Made by a program: the position numbers and the translations under genes
Notes under the pieces: generated by a model
The model's database searches: none
The model's input: only the letters and a program-made list of their open reading frames with translations
What the model was told of the DNA's origin: nothing
In this document: positions 33,084 to 33,852 of the stretch, one piece after another
How the letters are laid out: every line of letters begins with the position of its first letter
How positions within the stretch are numbered: the first letter of the stretch is position 1
Assembly (NCBI RefSeq): GCF_020404745.1
Contig: NZ_JAIZAP010000030.1
Span: forward strand, 1-33,852
Direction of reading: 5' to 3'
Length of the DNA: 33,852 bases
Source of the DNA: Aquibacillus saliphilus
Lineage (GTDB): Bacteria > Bacillota > Bacilli > Bacillales > Amphibacillaceae

Positions 33084-33159
33084 TGGTGGAGGATGCAGGG
33101 CTCGAACCTGCGACCCCCTGCTTGTAAGGCAGGTGCTCTCCCAGCTGAGCTAATCCTCC
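33084..33159 (-). tRNA. tRNA-Val (TAC)
   Basis: A 76-nt cloverleaf with anticodon loop CTTACAA; acceptor GGAGGAT; encoded CCA. It lies only 5 nt before the tRNA-Thr gene. Confidence 0.97.
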
Positions 33160-33192
33160 GATAAACATAGTTTTATATGGTTTATTATAATA

Positions 33193-33267
33193 TGGTGACC
33201 CGTACGGGATTCGAACCCGTGATACCGCCGTGAAAGGGCGGTGTCTTAACCACTTGACCAACGGGCC
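33193..33267 (-). tRNA. tRNA-Glu (TTC)
   Basis: A 75-nt cloverleaf with anticodon loop CTTTCAC; acceptor GGCCCGT; encoded CCA. Confidence 0.97.
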
Positions 33268-33287
33268 ATCTTAGTTCTAGTTTACAG

Positions 33288-33359
<72 letters not shown>

Positions 33360-33362
33360 AAA

Positions 33363-33437
33363 TGGCTCCACAGGTAGGATTCGAACCTACGACCGATCGG
33401 TTAACAGCCGATAGCTCTACCACTGAGCTACTGTGGA
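33363..33437 (-). tRNA. tRNA-Asn (GTT)
   Basis: A 75-nt cloverleaf with anticodon loop CTGTTAA; acceptor TCCACAG; encoded CCA. First tRNA gene after 5S rRNA in the direction of transcription. Confidence 0.97.
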
Positions 33438-33523
33438 ATATTATCAAAAATATAATATTGTTAGTATTACATTTCGCTTCACATATCAACTATACTTTGA
33501 ACTTAATCTTATTAAGAATTTAA

Positions 33524-33640
33524 TGCCTAGCGGCGTCCTACTCTCGCAGGGGCAAAGCCCCAACTACCATGGGCGCTGGAGAGCTTAACTACTGTGTTCG
33601 GCATGGGAACAGGTGTGACCTCTCCGCTATTGCCACTAGA
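33524..33640 (-). rRNA. rrf: 5S ribosomal RNA
   Basis: About 116 nt. The minus strand reads TCTAGTGGCAATAGCGGAG..., then CCGAACACAG and GAGAGTAGGACGCCGC, the standard Bacillus 5S blocks. The ends pair through CTAGTGGC/GCCGCTAG. It is followed by the tRNA cluster; end positions are good to a few bases. Confidence 0.95.
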
Positions 33641-33735
33641 CCAACAGGTATGAAACTTCCTGTTATTTAAAGGCTATGCACCTTCAAAACTAGATAAGAA
33701 GAACAAGACATCAATCTTTCGCTTCATAATTTTTT

Positions 33736-33852
33736 AGTTAAGTCCTCGATCTATTAGTATTCGTCAGCTACACGTGTCACCACGCTTCCACCTCGAACCT
33801 ATCAACCTCATCGTCTCTGAGGGATCTTACTCATTTAAAATGATGGGAAGTC
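33736..33852 (-). rRNA. rrl: 23S ribosomal RNA, 3' end (partial)
   Basis: The minus strand from the window edge reads GAGGTTGATAGGTTCGAGG, GTGTAGCTGACGAATACTAA and GATCGAGGACTTAA, the conserved 3' end of Bacillus 23S rRNA. The rest lies beyond the window. A spacer of about 95 nt separates it from 5S. Confidence 0.93.

Overview
The window looks like a chromosomal segment of a low-GC Bacillaceae species, probably an Oceanobacillus/Virgibacillus-like relative of Bacillus. This is inferred from AT-rich DNA, strong AGGAGG-type ribosome binding sites, Bacillus-type tRNA/5S/23S sequences, and the gene order rRNA-tRNA, rocF, sigW-rsiW, cdaA-cdaR-glmM-glmS. The species cannot be named from the sequence alone.

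Left part (1-3.8 kb): a small membrane protein, an AIM24-family protein, a gene-free block holding two opposed copies of a structured repeat inside a 12-bp perfect inverted repeat, and a glutamate dehydrogenase-family gene. Next (3.9-7.2 kb, minus strand) is a tight four-gene unit: amtB ammonium transporter, a GlnD-like DUF294 nucleotidyltransferase, a DnaQ-type exonuclease and a very short GlnR/TnrA-type regulator. A perfect-half-site GlnR/TnrA box lies just upstream of amtB. With the dehydrogenase next door this looks like a nitrogen-control neighbourhood, and it is the most unusual part of the window.

Middle (7.5-15 kb): a YutJ-like NADH dehydrogenase, a Qnr-like pentapeptide-repeat protein, a CYP152 fatty-acid peroxygenase, a membrane-anchored SGNH hydrolase with a variant active-site motif, an acidic protein of unknown function, and a sugar:H+ symporter behind a CcpA (cre) site. 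At 15.5-18.5 kb lies an anaerobic ribonucleotide reductase operon (thioredoxin-like protein, NrdD, NrdG), whose leader carries two NrdR boxes 32 bp apart and an Fnr-like box. At 19.1-23.2 kb are a TetR regulator and a three-gene ABC exporter; the regulator promoter and the exporter promoter carry nearly identical operators.

Right part (23.5-33.9 kb, all minus strand): glmS with its 5' self-cleaving ribozyme, glmM, cdaR, cdaA (cyclic di-AMP synthesis coupled to amino-sugar synthesis), rsiW and sigW with an autoregulatory SigW promoter, arginase, then nine tRNA genes, 5S rRNA and the 3' end of 23S rRNA, which runs off the window. The tRNA genes lie downstream of 23S-5S in one transcription unit that ends in a strong terminator.
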